Positions 52,516 through 62,831 are shown, counted from the first letter of the stretch. The stretch is DNA of 64,000 nucleotides from Streptomyces cyanogenus (GCF_017526105.1 NZ_CP071839.1:7106001-7170000); one strand, 5' to 3'. A program made the numbers and translations. The notes: generated by a model not told the origin, from the letters alone.

Positions 52516-53919
52516 ATGACCCGCCGTACCGTGATCCGGGGAGGCCTCGTCATCACCGCGTCGGACGAGATCCACGCCGACGTCCTGATCGAGGACGGCC
52601 GTATCGCCGCCCTCGCGGCCTCCGGCACCCCCGCCGCCGAGGCGTTCACCGCCGGGCAGGTCATCGACGCCACCGGGAAGTACGTCATCCCGGGCGGCGT
52701 CGACGCCCACACCCACATGGAGCTGCCGTTCGGCGGCACGTTCGCCTCCGACACCTTCGAGACCGGCACCCGGGCCGCCGCCTGGGGCGGTACGACGACC
52801 ATCGTGGACTTCGCGGTGCAGGGCGTCGGCCGCACCCTGCGCGAGGGCCTGGACACCTGGCACGCCAAGGCCGAGGGCAACTGCGCGATCGACTACGCCT
52901 TCCACATGATCGTCTCCGATGTGAACCAGGAGACGCTCAAGGAGATGGACCTGCTCATCGAGGAGGGCGTGACCAGCTTCAAGCAGTTCATGGCGTACCC
53001 GGGGGTGTTCTACTCCGACGACGGGCAGATCCTGCGCGCCATGCAGCGCTCCGCCGAGAACGGCGGCCTGATCATGATGCACGCCGAGAACGGCATCGCC
53101 ATCGACGTGCTGGTGGAGCAGGCGCTGGCCCGGGGCGAGACCGATCCGCGCTATCACGGCGAGGTCCGCAAGGCCCTCCTCGAAGCCGAGGCCACCCACC
53201 GCGCCATCAGGCTCGCCCAGGTCGCCGGAGCACCCCTGTACGTCGTGCACGTGTCCGCGACGGAGGCGGTCGCCGAGCTGGCCAGGGCGCGCGACGAGGG
53301 GCTGAACGTCTTCGGTGAGACCTGCCCGCAGTACCTGTTCCTGTCGACCGACAACCTCGCCGAGCCCGGCTTCGAGGGTGCCAAGTACGTGTGCAGCACA
53401 CCCCTGCGCCCCAAGGAGCACCAGGCCAGGCTGTGGCAGGGCCTGCGGACCAACGACCTCCAGGTCGTCTCCACCGACCACTGCCCCTTCTGCTTCACGG
53501 GCCAGAAGGAACTCGGCCGGGGCGACTTCTCGAAGATCCCCAACGGCCTGCCGGGTGTGGAGAACCGTATGGACCTGCTCCACCAGGCGGTCGTCGACGG
53601 GCACATCTCGCGCCGCCGCTGGGTCGAGATCGCCTGCGCCACCCCGGCCCGGATGTTCGGCCTGTACCCGAAGAAGGGCACCATCACCCCGGGCGCCGAC
53701 GCGGACGTCGTCATCTACGACCCGCACGCCGAGCAGGTGATGTCCGCCGAGACCCACCACATGAACGTCGACTACTCGGCGTACGAGGGCAAACGCGTCA
53801 CCGGCCGCGTCGAGACGGTCCTCTCGCGCGGCGAACTCGTCATCGACCAGCGGGAGTACACCGGCCACGCCGGGCACGGCGTCTTCACCCCGCGCTCCAC
53901 CTGCCAGTACCTGAACTAG
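52516..53919 (+). CDS. Dihydropyrimidinase/hydantoinase
   Basis: A 467-residue amidohydrolase with zinc ligands in GGVDAHTHMELPFGG, the carboxylated lysine in TSFKQFMAYPG, histidines in MMHAENGIA and VVHVSAT, and aspartate in STDHCPFCF. It opens dihydrouracil, dihydrothymine or hydantoin rings to N-carbamoyl amino acids, the substrates of the two nitrilases. GGAGAGG precedes the ATG. The following LLM oxidoreductase and NCS1 transporter are co-directional. Confidence 0.92.
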   Translation: MTRRTVIRGGLVITASDEIHADVLIEDGRIAALAASGTPAAEAFTAGQVIDATGKYVIPGGVDAHTHMELPFGGTFASDTFETGTRAAAWGGTTTIVDFAVQGVGRTLREGLDTWHAKAEGNCAIDYAFHMIVSDVNQETLKEMDLLIEEGVTSFKQFMAYPGVFYSDDGQILRAMQRSAENGGLIMMHAENGIAIDVLVEQALARGETDPRYHGEVRKALLEAEATHRAIRLAQVAGAPLYVVHVSATEAVAELARARDEGLNVFGETCPQYLFLSTDNLAEPGFEGAKYVCSTPLRPKEHQARLWQGLRTNDLQVVSTDHCPFCFTGQKELGRGDFSKIPNGLPGVENRMDLLHQAVVDGHISRRRWVEIACATPARMFGLYPKKGTITPGADADVVIYDPHAEQVMSAETHHMNVDYSAYEGKRVTGRVETVLSRGELVIDQREYTGHAGHGVFTPRSTCQYLN

Positions 53920-53930
53920 GAGTGGCGCCC

Positions 53931-54950
53931 ATGGACTTCGGACTCGTCCTGCAGACAGACCCGCCCGCCTCCCGCGTCGTCAGCCTGATGAAGCGGGCAG
54001 AACGCAACGGCTTCCGCTACGGCTGGACCTTCGACTCCGCCGTGCTCTGGCAGGAACCGTTCGTGATCTACAGTCAGATCCTGGCGAACACCCGGAAACT
54101 GAAGGTCGGCCCGATGGTCACCAACCCGGGCACCCGCACCTGGGAGGTCACCGCCTCCACCTTCGCCACCCTCAACGACATGTTCGGCAACCGCACCGTC
54201 TGCGGCATCGGCCGCGGCGACTCCGCGATGCGCGTCGCGGGCCGCACCCCCAACACCCTGGCCCGGATCAGCGAGGCCATGAAGGTCATCCGCGCCCTCG
54301 GCCGCGGCGAGGAGGCCGACCTCGGCGGCACGAGGATCCGGTTCCCGTGGATCAGGGAGGGCGCCGAACTCCCCGTGTGGATGGCCGCGTACGGCCCGAA
54401 GGCGCTGAAGATGGCCGGCGAGGAGGCCGACGGGTTCATCCTCCAGCTCGCCGACCTGTACCTGACCGAGTACATGGTGAAGGCCGTCAAGGACGCGGCG
54501 GCCGCCGCCGGCCGGGACCCGTCCGAGGTGACGGTCTGCGTCGCCGCCCCCGCGTACGTCACCGAGGACGACTCGCCCGAGGCCCTCGCGCACGCCCGCG
54601 ACCAGTGCCGCTGGTTCGGCGGTATGGTCGGCAACCACGTCGCCGACCTGGTCGCCAGGTACGGCGAGCACTCCGCCCAGGTCCCCGGGGAACTCACCGA
54701 CTACATCAAGACCCGGCAGGGCTACGACTACGCCCACCACGGGCGCAGCGGCAACCCGGACACCGCGTTCGTGCCGGACGAGATCGTAGACCGGTTCTGC
54801 GTCATCGGCCCGGTCGGGAGGCACATCGAGAAACTGACCGCGCTGCGTGCCCTGGGCGTCGACCAGTTCGCGGTGTACGACATGCACGACGCCCAGGAAG
54901 CCACCATCGACGCCTACGGCACGCAGGTGATCCCGGCCTTCAACGCCTGA
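53931..54950 (+). CDS. LLM-class F420/flavin-dependent oxidoreductase
   Basis: A 339-residue bacterial luciferase-like TIM-barrel protein: FGLVLQTDPPASRVVSLMKR, GWTFDSAVLWQEPFVIYSQI, GPMVTNPGTRTWEVTASTFA, IGRGDSAMRVAGRTPN, LPVWMAAYGPKALKMAGE. It matches a TIGR03842-type group found next to dihydropyrimidinase genes. It may carry out an oxidation or reduction step of pyrimidine or hydantoin use; the actual reaction is unknown. TAGGAG lies 10 bases before the ATG. No dihydropyrimidine dehydrogenase gene is in the window. Confidence 0.83.
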   Translation: MDFGLVLQTDPPASRVVSLMKRAERNGFRYGWTFDSAVLWQEPFVIYSQILANTRKLKVGPMVTNPGTRTWEVTASTFATLNDMFGNRTVCGIGRGDSAMRVAGRTPNTLARISEAMKVIRALGRGEEADLGGTRIRFPWIREGAELPVWMAAYGPKALKMAGEEADGFILQLADLYLTEYMVKAVKDAAAAAGRDPSEVTVCVAAPAYVTEDDSPEALAHARDQCRWFGGMVGNHVADLVARYGEHSAQVPGELTDYIKTRQGYDYAHHGRSGNPDTAFVPDEIVDRFCVIGPVGRHIEKLTALRALGVDQFAVYDMHDAQEATIDAYGTQVIPAFNA

Positions 54951-54987
54951 CCTCGTTCCCCGCGTCCCCCCACGCCCCCCTTGGTCT

Positions 54988-55013
54988 CCCCTCCCCGCCG
55001 TACCGGGGAGGGG
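54988..55013. terminator. Strong GC-rich stem-loop between oxidoreductase and transporter
   Basis: A 10-bp perfect stem (CCCCTCCCCG pairing CGGGGAGGGG) with a 6-base loop, 54 bases before the transporter ATG. No U-tract follows, so it may be an attenuating or processing hairpin rather than a full terminator. Confidence 0.55.
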
Positions 55014-55066
55014 GCTGGTGCCTGCACAGGCCTCTCCCGATCCGTCCCTCCCCGATTGGCCAGCCC

Positions 55067-56593
<1,527 letters not shown>

Positions 56594-56639
56594 GGACGTG
56601 CCCGCCGGCCCGGCCGGCCGAACCGCGGCACGGAGGGGT

Positions 56640-57311
56640 TCAGCCCTGCCCGCCGCCCAGCGCGGCCACCGCGGATCTGGCGGCCTTGATGGCCCCCTTG
56701 TTGATCTCGTCCGTGCCGGGGGCCTTCCTGGTCTCGAAGTCGCTGCCGTTGTAGGTGACGATGACGAGGGCGTTGGCGACGCGGACCAGCACCACGCCCT
56801 CGCGGGTCTCCTGCTTGTCCTCCGTGGTGAGGTTCACGACGGAGTAGGCGCTGTCCCCGAGCCCCGGCACGGGCCCGCCGCCGCTCTTCTCGGCGACCCG
56901 CTGCTCGTACTCCTTCTTCGCCGCCTGATCGGACTCGCCGATCTCGAACGACACGTCGAGCCAGCGGTAGTCGTATCCCTGAAGGGCGTTCCAGGAGCAG
57001 GTGCGGCGCAAGTCGGTGTCCGTCGACGGGATCTCCTTGCCGGCCGTCTTCGCGCCCGGCACCAGCACCTTGACGGTGGCCGCGGGCACGGCGGCGCAGG
57101 GGGCGGGCGCGGTGGCGTACGTCGGTGCCGCCGCCCCGGCGGTCGAAGGGGCGGCGGAGGCGGCTCCGGCGGGCGCCTGCTGGGCCGTCCGGTGCTCGGC
57201 GGCGGCCGGCGGCGCGGCCGGCCCGGACGTCAGTGCCCAGCCGGCGCAGGCGAGGACCGCGACCGGCGAGATACGCGCGGTGAGAGCGAGCGGCAGAGGA
57301 AGGAAACGCAC
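56640..57311 (-). CDS. DUF3558-like secreted or lipoprotein
   Basis: A 223-residue exported protein: hydrophobic N-terminus (PLPLALTARISPVAVLACAG, with a loose lipobox VLAC), Ala/Pro-rich linker, then a DUF3558-like domain with a paired-cysteine pattern (APCAAVPAATVKVLV, RRTCSWNAL), and GLGDSAYSVV. Start GTG 57311 is the best fit. It follows the conflict-type cassette on the same strand after 230 bases with no box seen. Function unknown. Confidence 0.68.
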   Translation of the reverse strand: MRFLPLPLALTARISPVAVLACAGWALTSGPAAPPAAAEHRTAQQAPAGAASAAPSTAGAAAPTYATAPAPCAAVPAATVKVLVPGAKTAGKEIPSTDTDLRRTCSWNALQGYDYRWLDVSFEIGESDQAAKKEYEQRVAEKSGGGPVPGLGDSAYSVVNLTTEDKQETREGVVLVRVANALVIVTYNGSDFETRKAPGTDEINKGAIKAARSAVAALGGGQG

Positions 57312-57541
57312 GGCGCACTTCTCGTGGGGGAGGGGTGCGGAGAGGTCCGCAGGGTGGACGGGGACGACAGTGTCACACGACTGCCCGTGGGGCGGAAGTG
57401 CCAACTCGCTGCGTGCCCGGCCGATCACGACAGACCGGTCACGGTGTGGTGCTTTGCCCGGTATCCCCCGTGCCCGCGGGTGCCGTTCGACGGCCACGGC
57501 ACCCGCGCCGCCCACCGTGCCGCAGCCGGCCGGCGCAGGGC

Positions 57542-58549
57542 TCAGGTCTGCTTGAGGGCGTGTGCGAGGTGCGCGCACTCCTCCAGCGGGGACAGGATCC
57601 CCAGCAGCGTCCGGAGCGCGGCGGCGATCTTGCGGCTCGGCCCGCGCAGCCGGCTGCTGGTCCTGCCGATGAACACGAGCATGGGCCCGAAGTCCTCGAC
57701 GCCGCCGGCGGCTTCCCGCACCTCCCGGGCCTGTTCGATCACCTGGTCCAACTGGGCGTCCACGAAGTCCGGCCACTCGGAGCGGGGAGTGCTCCCGGCC
57801 CATTCCAGGAACGCGCGCAGCGCGCCGATCGTCAGCTCCATCCGCGCGGCCAGGCGCCAGGCCGCCGCCTCCAGTTCGTCCGAGGGGCCCTCGATGGACT
57901 TGGCGAACCGGTTGACGACGGCCAGCCGCGTGCTCATCGGGGCACCCGGCATGTTGGCCCGCACCATGTCCTCGGTGAACAACTCCCCCATCGCACCCAG
58001 GTCCTGGAAGGCCGCCTCCACCATCGCCATGTCCTCGGCCATCGCCTCCATCTCCGTCTCGGCGGCGACCGCCAGTTCCAGCAGCCCCGGACCGCTCTCC
58101 TCCGGCGCGGCCGGGGCCTCGGCCGCCTCGGAGCCGGCCGCGCCGGGATCGCCGTCCCGGGCCGGTACGGCGGCCAGGCCCAGCTCCTCGGCGAGGGCCG
58201 CCCGCAGCAGGGCACGCGCCTCGGCCCGGCCGCCGGGCAGCGGCGGGAACTCGAGGGCCGGGAGCGCGCCCAGGTCCGCCGGCACCGTACCGGCCTGCCC
58301 CAGGCGGACCGTGCGCCGGCCGGCGGCGTGCCGGACCCCGAGCCCGAGGACCACCGACGGATGGCCCCCGGTGAGATCGGCGACCACCAGGTCCTCCTCG
58401 ACGAGGTGCCGGACGAGCCGCTCGCCCAGCGGGCTGGGATCGGCGAGCTGGTCGGCCCGGATCAGGGACAGCTCCAGTTCCTCGCAGACGGGCCGCACGA
58501 CCTCCTCGTGGAAGAGTGCCGCGGGACCCAGGACGAGACAGGTGGGCAT
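57542..58549 (-). CDS. Protein with nucleoside-deoxyribosyltransferase/TIR-like N-terminal domain
   Basis: A 335-residue protein. Residues 2-90 have the fold signature of nucleoside 2-deoxyribosyltransferase/TIR-like domains used as sensors or effectors in conflict systems: CLVLGPAALFHEEVVRPVCE, ADQLADPSPLGERLVRHLVE, VVADLTGGHPSVVLGLGVRH. Where relatives have the catalytic glutamate (YELG) this protein has Gly (LGLG), so it may be non-catalytic. The rest (about 130-335) is long helices (AETEMEAMAEDMAMVEAAFQ, DFVDAQLDQVIEQAREV). GGAGG eight bases before the ATG. It follows the HTH and sigma-like genes of the cassette. Confidence 0.7.
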   Translation of the reverse strand: MPTCLVLGPAALFHEEVVRPVCEELELSLIRADQLADPSPLGERLVRHLVEEDLVVADLTGGHPSVVLGLGVRHAAGRRTVRLGQAGTVPADLGALPALEFPPLPGGRAEARALLRAALAEELGLAAVPARDGDPGAAGSEAAEAPAAPEESGPGLLELAVAAETEMEAMAEDMAMVEAAFQDLGAMGELFTEDMVRANMPGAPMSTRLAVVNRFAKSIEGPSDELEAAAWRLAARMELTIGALRAFLEWAGSTPRSEWPDFVDAQLDQVIEQAREVREAAGGVEDFGPMLVFIGRTSSRLRGPSRKIAAALRTLLGILSPLEECAHLAHALKQT

Positions 58550-58662
58550 GACGAAGTACCTCCGGAACGGAACGGCCGGAACCACGAAGGGCCGGGAAGG
58601 GAAGGGAAGGGGGGCGCGGGCGGGGCGGGCGGCCCCGCCCGGCGCGGCTCAGTCGAAGAGGG

Positions 58663-58902
58663 TCAGGGCCACGCCCTCGCGGGCCGCTCCTCGATGCCGA
58701 GCGAGGCCAGCAGACGGGCGGTGAGGACGCGATGACGGCGGCCGACCCGGACCGTCTCGCAGGGGAAGGTGCCGAGGGCGACCAGCCGGTAGGCCGTGGC
58801 CAGGCACATGCCGTACGCCCTGGCCGCCGTCCTCAGGTCGACGCTGACCGGCAGGTCCAGGACCTCCCGGAAGGTCAGGGGGGTGTGGGGGCGGCCGGTC
58901 AT
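58663..58902 (-). CDS. Small HTH (AlpA/MerR-like) DNA-binding protein
   Basis: A 79-residue protein with one winged-HTH of the excisionase type: DLRTAARAYGMCLATAYRLV, then basic wing VRVGRRHRVLTARLLASLGI. Its ATG overlaps the stop of the upstream sigma-like gene by ATGA, so the two are translationally coupled. Such pairs are seen near NTPase conflict genes in Streptomyces. Target DNA unknown. Confidence 0.78.
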   Translation of the reverse strand: MTGRPHTPLTFREVLDLPVSVDLRTAARAYGMCLATAYRLVALGTFPCETVRVGRRHRVLTARLLASLGIEERPARAWP

Positions 58903-59618
58903 CCGCGGCTCCGGGGGCGCAGGGACAGCGTGCCGACCCGGCGGCCCCGCTGGAACCGGCGGGCGCCGGCGACCTGTTCGGTCAGGCCCCACTCCCCGGC
59001 CAGGGCGCCGATGCGCAGGCCCTCGGCCCGGTCGGCCGGGACGGTGATCCGCAGGGTGGCGGCGAGGCCGTCCGGCCGGTCGACGCCGTCGAACTCCGCC
59101 TGCCACAGGGCTCCCCGGTCGCGGCGGGAGTCCACCGTGTACACGATGTCCTCGACCGTCCTCTCCGGCCGGGCCTGCCGGGCGGCGTTCCAGGCGCGGG
59201 TGCACGCCGAGCGAAGGAGCACCGAACCGGGGTCCGGGGTGTGCGGCTCGATCGTCCGCAGCGTCTCCAGGCAGGCGGCGAGCATCTCCGCCTCGACGTC
59301 GTCCCGGTCGGCGCCGAAGCGCTGGACGATGGTGAAGGCGTGGCGGCGCAGACCGGGCAGCGCGCACCACACCGCGCCCAGCCGCCAGCCGTTGCCGTCC
59401 GTGTCCGCGCGGGCCAGCGCGGCGATCTGGTGCCACAGCGCGGTCCGTCGGGCGGCCGGCGCCGAGCGGTCGTAGAGCAGGGGGCGTGCCTCGGCGGGAG
59501 CCAGGGCGGTGCCCGGGGCACCGGAGCCGTCGTCCAGCCGGAGCCCGGTGAGCGGCTCCCGGCTGCCCAGGTCCCGCTCCACGCGGGCGAAGAGGCCGGA
59601 GTACGGAGGTGACGTCAT
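58899..59618 (-). CDS. Sigma-like helical protein of unknown function
   Basis: A 239-residue protein. The mid-region (about 55-150) is a helical bundle resembling sigma factor region 2-like proteins: LALPGLRRHAFTIVQRFGAD-type sequence, then DVEAEMLAACLETLRTIEP and VLLRSACTRAWNAARQAR. Ends with a basic tail (RGRRVGTLSLRPRSRG). ATG 59618 is chosen for GGAGAG upstream. It is coupled to the following small HTH gene, so the pair may form a two-piece transcription factor. Low certainty on fold. Confidence 0.6.
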   Translation of the reverse strand: MTSPPYSGLFARVERDLGSREPLTGLRLDDGSGAPGTALAPAEARPLLYDRSAPAARRTALWHQIAALARADTDGNGWRLGAVWCALPGLRRHAFTIVQRFGADRDDVEAEMLAACLETLRTIEPHTPDPGSVLLRSACTRAWNAARQARPERTVEDIVYTVDSRRDRGALWQAEFDGVDRPDGLAATLRITVPADRAEGLRIGALAGEWGLTEQVAGARRFQRGRRVGTLSLRPRSRG

Positions 59619-59693
59619 CGTTGCTCTCCTGGTCATGAGGGTCATGGATGCCTGGTCAGGCAGGTCGTGGGTGTCGTGGGCGCCCGGGGCGGA

Positions 59694-61793
59694 TCACCCG
59701 GCCGGGTCGTCCGCGGCGGTACCGGATCCCCCGCGCCACCGGGCCAGGCACCGCTCGGCGAGCGCCTTGCCGGGAGTGGTGTGCGCTGCCCGCTCGATCG
59801 ACAGCAGCAGCCGCAGGAAGCCGGGCCGGCGGTCGTCGACGAGCCGGGCGAACAACTCGTCCAGCCGCCGCTCACGCTCCGGGGCACCGGCCGCCCCGGC
59901 GCACCACATCAGCAGCGCGTCCCGCATGGCCGGATAGGCCGAGGCCTCGTCCAGGGCGGCACCGACGAGGGCGACGACCTGGTCAGCGGCCCCCTCCCCG
60001 GTGTCCTCCCCGGCCTCCCGGCCGGCGGACAGCCGGTCGCCGAACCAGTCGCCGTCCTCGGCGACGAGCGCGGGGACCACGAGGGCGGCCAGCAGTCCCG
60101 CCACATCCTCGGCGCGCACCCAGGCGGCCAGGTCACGCACGATGGCCTGCCTGGTCGCCGCCGTTCCCGCGGAGAACCGGAGCACGAGCGTGCCCGACAC
60201 GTGCAGGGCCGTCGCCGCGGCGTCGTCCTCGTCGCCGAGCGCGTCCACCACCTGGCGCAGCAGCCGCATGGCGGCCTCGGCGGGCAGCCCGTCCGCGTCC
60301 GGTCGGCACGCCACCACGACCGTGGCACGCAGCGCCGCTTCCGGGGAGCCGCTCCATTCCTCCATCAGTGCCTGCGCCGCCGCGGCGGCCGGGGCGAGGC
60401 CCGACGCCGCGGCGAGAGCGCGGCCCGCGACCTCGGCGGCGGTCCGCGGCCCGGTGCGGACCAGGTCCGCGAGGAGTCCGAGACTGCGCCCGGCGGTGCG
60501 TGCGGCCAGGGCGGCCAGCGCACGCCCGGCGCGTTCCGCCTGCTCCTCGTCCCCGGCCGCGCCGAGCCAGACGTGCAGCAGCGGCAGCCACTCGGCCCGC
60601 TCCCGGCACACCTCGTCCCAGACGGCCTCGCCCACCGCGGGCCACAGGAAGGCGACGGCCGGGCCGCCGTCACCGTCCTCACGGACCGTACACACGGCCG
60701 CGATGCCGGCCGGCAGGTCCGCTGCGGCCGGTGTGCGGGCCGGCCGGGCACCTGCGGGCCCCGGCAGCGCGAGCGCCGGCCGGCCCGCGTCACCGTCGTA
60801 CGGCTGCCCCGCCGCCGGCTCGGCCCCGGGGGCGGGGTCGGCGCCGATCAGGGCGAGCAGTTCCGCCGCCCGGCCGAGGACCGTGTGCCGGTCCAGTCCC
60901 TGGTGCACGCAGACCGAGAGCAGGTGGGCCAGCAGCGTGGGAGCGCCGTCCGCCGCCGCGACGAGCCGGGCGGCCTCGGCCGCGGCGAGCCCGGCCGTCA
61001 GCTCGGCGGCACTCGCCCGGCGGTCCGGTCCCGGACCGGCCAGGGCCTCGGCCACCCGCACCGCCCTGCCGGGCGGCAGCCCGGGCGGAAGCAGTGCGGC
61101 GAGGGCCTCCTGACCCACCCGGCGGCGCCGGCGGGAGCGTTCCTGGGGATCCGGGCACAGGCTCGCGAAGTGGAGGGCGAAGACCTCCTCCGGGTCGGGT
61201 GGCCGGTGCCGCAGCACCCGCACGTCCAGAAGGTCCTCCAGAGCCCGCGCCAGCTCCGGCGCCTCCCGCAGGACGACGACCAGCCGGGAGCCGGCCTTCT
61301 CCAACTCCGCCTCCAGGCGCGAGACGTCCCAGGGCCGCAGGGAGAGCGGGTCGGCCAGGTTCATCACGAGGTAGCCGTGCACGTCGCGGCGCCGGGGCCG
61401 CCAGTGCGCCAGGTCCACCGTCCCGTCGACCTGGACCAGCTCGGGCTCGGCGCAGCCGTCGGCCAGGAGGTTCAGCGCCAGTGTCTGCCGGCCGGTACCG
61501 GGCGCCCCGAGGACGAACAGGACACCGGAGGAATGGAGCGTGTCGAGACCGGCGGTGTAGCCGGGGGGCCGGGCGAAGCGGTGCCGGGCCGCCCGGAGGT
61601 CCTTCGCCCGTACCGGGCCCTGGCGCACCAGGGGTGCGTCGGCGGGGGAGTCCGTCGCCGTGTACCGCTGGCCGCCGTGCATGGTTCCGGTGTTGATCGC
61701 CCCGTGCGGGGCGTAGACGACCAGGCCCTTGTCACGGAGGAGTTCCGGCGGAAGGGCACCGGCGACGTCGTCCGGGCCGGCCTCAGTCGTCAT
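59694..61793 (-). CDS. NTPase-like protein with degenerate P-loop and N-terminal signalling-like motif
   Basis: A 699-residue protein. An N-terminal stretch (about 20-45) has GAINTGTMHGGQRYTATD. A P-loop-like motif follows (about 88-100, VLGAPGTGRQTLALNLL) in which the Walker lysine is Arg. Next come a Walker-B-like strand (YLVMNLADPLSL then SRLVVVLRE) and a long helical, possibly solenoid, C-terminus (HVWLGAAGDEEQAERAGRAL, VSGTLVLRFSAGTAATRQAI) that could be a sensor. Its ATG overlaps the end of the cyclase-like gene by 11 bases, implying coupled translation. STAND-like architecture fits bacterial conflict systems, but the exact family is not recognised. Confidence 0.72.
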   Translation of the reverse strand: MTTEAGPDDVAGALPPELLRDKGLVVYAPHGAINTGTMHGGQRYTATDSPADAPLVRQGPVRAKDLRAARHRFARPPGYTAGLDTLHSSGVLFVLGAPGTGRQTLALNLLADGCAEPELVQVDGTVDLAHWRPRRRDVHGYLVMNLADPLSLRPWDVSRLEAELEKAGSRLVVVLREAPELARALEDLLDVRVLRHRPPDPEEVFALHFASLCPDPQERSRRRRRVGQEALAALLPPGLPPGRAVRVAEALAGPGPDRRASAAELTAGLAAAEAARLVAAADGAPTLLAHLLSVCVHQGLDRHTVLGRAAELLALIGADPAPGAEPAAGQPYDGDAGRPALALPGPAGARPARTPAAADLPAGIAAVCTVREDGDGGPAVAFLWPAVGEAVWDEVCRERAEWLPLLHVWLGAAGDEEQAERAGRALAALAARTAGRSLGLLADLVRTGPRTAAEVAGRALAAASGLAPAAAAAQALMEEWSGSPEAALRATVVVACRPDADGLPAEAAMRLLRQVVDALGDEDDAAATALHVSGTLVLRFSAGTAATRQAIVRDLAAWVRAEDVAGLLAALVVPALVAEDGDWFGDRLSAGREAGEDTGEGAADQVVALVGAALDEASAYPAMRDALLMWCAGAAGAPERERRLDELFARLVDDRRPGFLRLLLSIERAAHTTPGKALAERCLARWRGGSGTAADDPAG

Positions 61794-62649
61794 GGCCGCC
61801 CTCCGGGCCGGGACGCTCGGACGCGTCCAGGTTGGTCAGGTGCTGACCGCCGTGGACGGAACCGGTGTTGATGATGCCCCGCTCGGCGCGGAGCACGCTG
61901 GTGACGGCGCGGTGCCGGCCGGTCGCCCCGCGGGCCTCCTCCCGGCCCCCCCGTGCGGACCCGGCCGCCGGTGCGGTGCGGGCGGGCGGCGGTCCGGAGG
62001 GCGACGGCACGTACAGCCAGGCCCGCTGGGCGAACGGCTTGCCGTCGACGGTCGCCGGCACCTCGTGGAACTAGTCGCGGTGGCGTCCGGTGTATCCGGA
62101 GTCGACGGCGTCCTGGTAGCAGCGGTCGGAGAGGATGGCCGCGACATGCGTGATGTTCTCGCTGTGTTCGGCCAGTACGGCCCGGACCGGACGGGAGTCG
62201 AGCAGCCGGTGCGTGTCGGTGCGGGCCGTTCCGTTGCCGCCGAACGCGTCCGCGCTGTCGGGCAGCGGACCGATGTGGAGACCGACCCGCAGCCGCAGCG
62301 GGGCCGTGCCGAGGGCGTGGACGTTCAGTTCGGCGACGACGTCCTGCAGGGTGTCCAGCCAGGGGTGGATGACCAGCGGCATCAACGCGGGGTCGAAGCC
62401 CAGGACGTAGCCGTCGCCGGTGGGGGCGGGGAACAGCCGGTCGGTCCACAGCCGCGTCAGTCCGGAGCGTTGGAGCGAGATCCTCAGGACGTCGGGCACC
62501 GCCCGGCTGACCACCTCGTGGTCGATGGCGGGGCGCTCGGTGAAGCCCTTCAGGTCCACGGCCAGGATGCCGCGGTACGGCGGGAGCGGGCGGCTGCGGG
62601 AGTAAGGGGCCGCGGACGTCGCGGGCAGCCCGGCACGGTCGCTGTGCAT
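61783..62649 (-). pseudogene. Class III nucleotide-cyclase-like protein interrupted by in-frame TAG
   Basis: ATG 62649 follows GGAGAG. Residues about 20-190 resemble adenylyl/guanylyl cyclase catalytic domains with both metal aspartates: GILAVDLKGFTERP and PAPTGDGYVLGF, then LRVGLHIGPLPDS and RTDTHRLLDSRPVRAVLA. The frame ends at TAG (62073-62071, codon 193) after YTGRHRD. The same frame continues at once with FHEVPATVDGKPFAQRAWLY and VPSPSG, a sequence that looks like the natural continuation, and ends at 61783 after GIINTGSVHGGQ. A Tyr TAC to TAG change would explain it. The whole product would be about 288 residues. Sequencing error, pseudogene or readthrough are all possible. Confidence 0.82.
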
Positions 62650-62786
62650 TCTCTCTCCTCGGCGAAGGCCCGCCGGCAGCAGGGCGGTCGGGCCCGGTAC
62701 CGGCGGACAGGGGGGGGGGCGCTGGTGAGTGCGCCCTCCGAGCTTCGCCACTCGGAGAGAAGGGCAGTGCACGCTCAGTGCACACA

Positions 62787-62808
62787 GGCAGTGACGGCCG
62801 TCACTGCC
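62787..62808. promoter_or_regulatory. Candidate Crp-type operator, perfect 22-bp palindrome
   Basis: A perfect palindrome centred on GTGA-CGGCCG-TCAC (core 62791-62804), flanked by GGCA and TGCC, lies between the crp-like gene and the cyclase-like gene, about 140 bp upstream of the cyclase start. It equals the classical GTGA-N6-TCAC Crp core. Direct repeats CAGTGCAC (62765 and 62776) lie next to it. Control by the adjacent Crp/Fnr protein is inferred. Confidence 0.7.
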
Positions 62809-62831
62809 GATCGGCAGCGGGAGCCGGCCGG

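Noticed and set aside
62705..62714. Run of ten G before the cyclase-like gene as a phase-variable tract
   Set aside because: It lies in the untranslated region between genes and could be a sequencing artefact; no reading frame depends on it.
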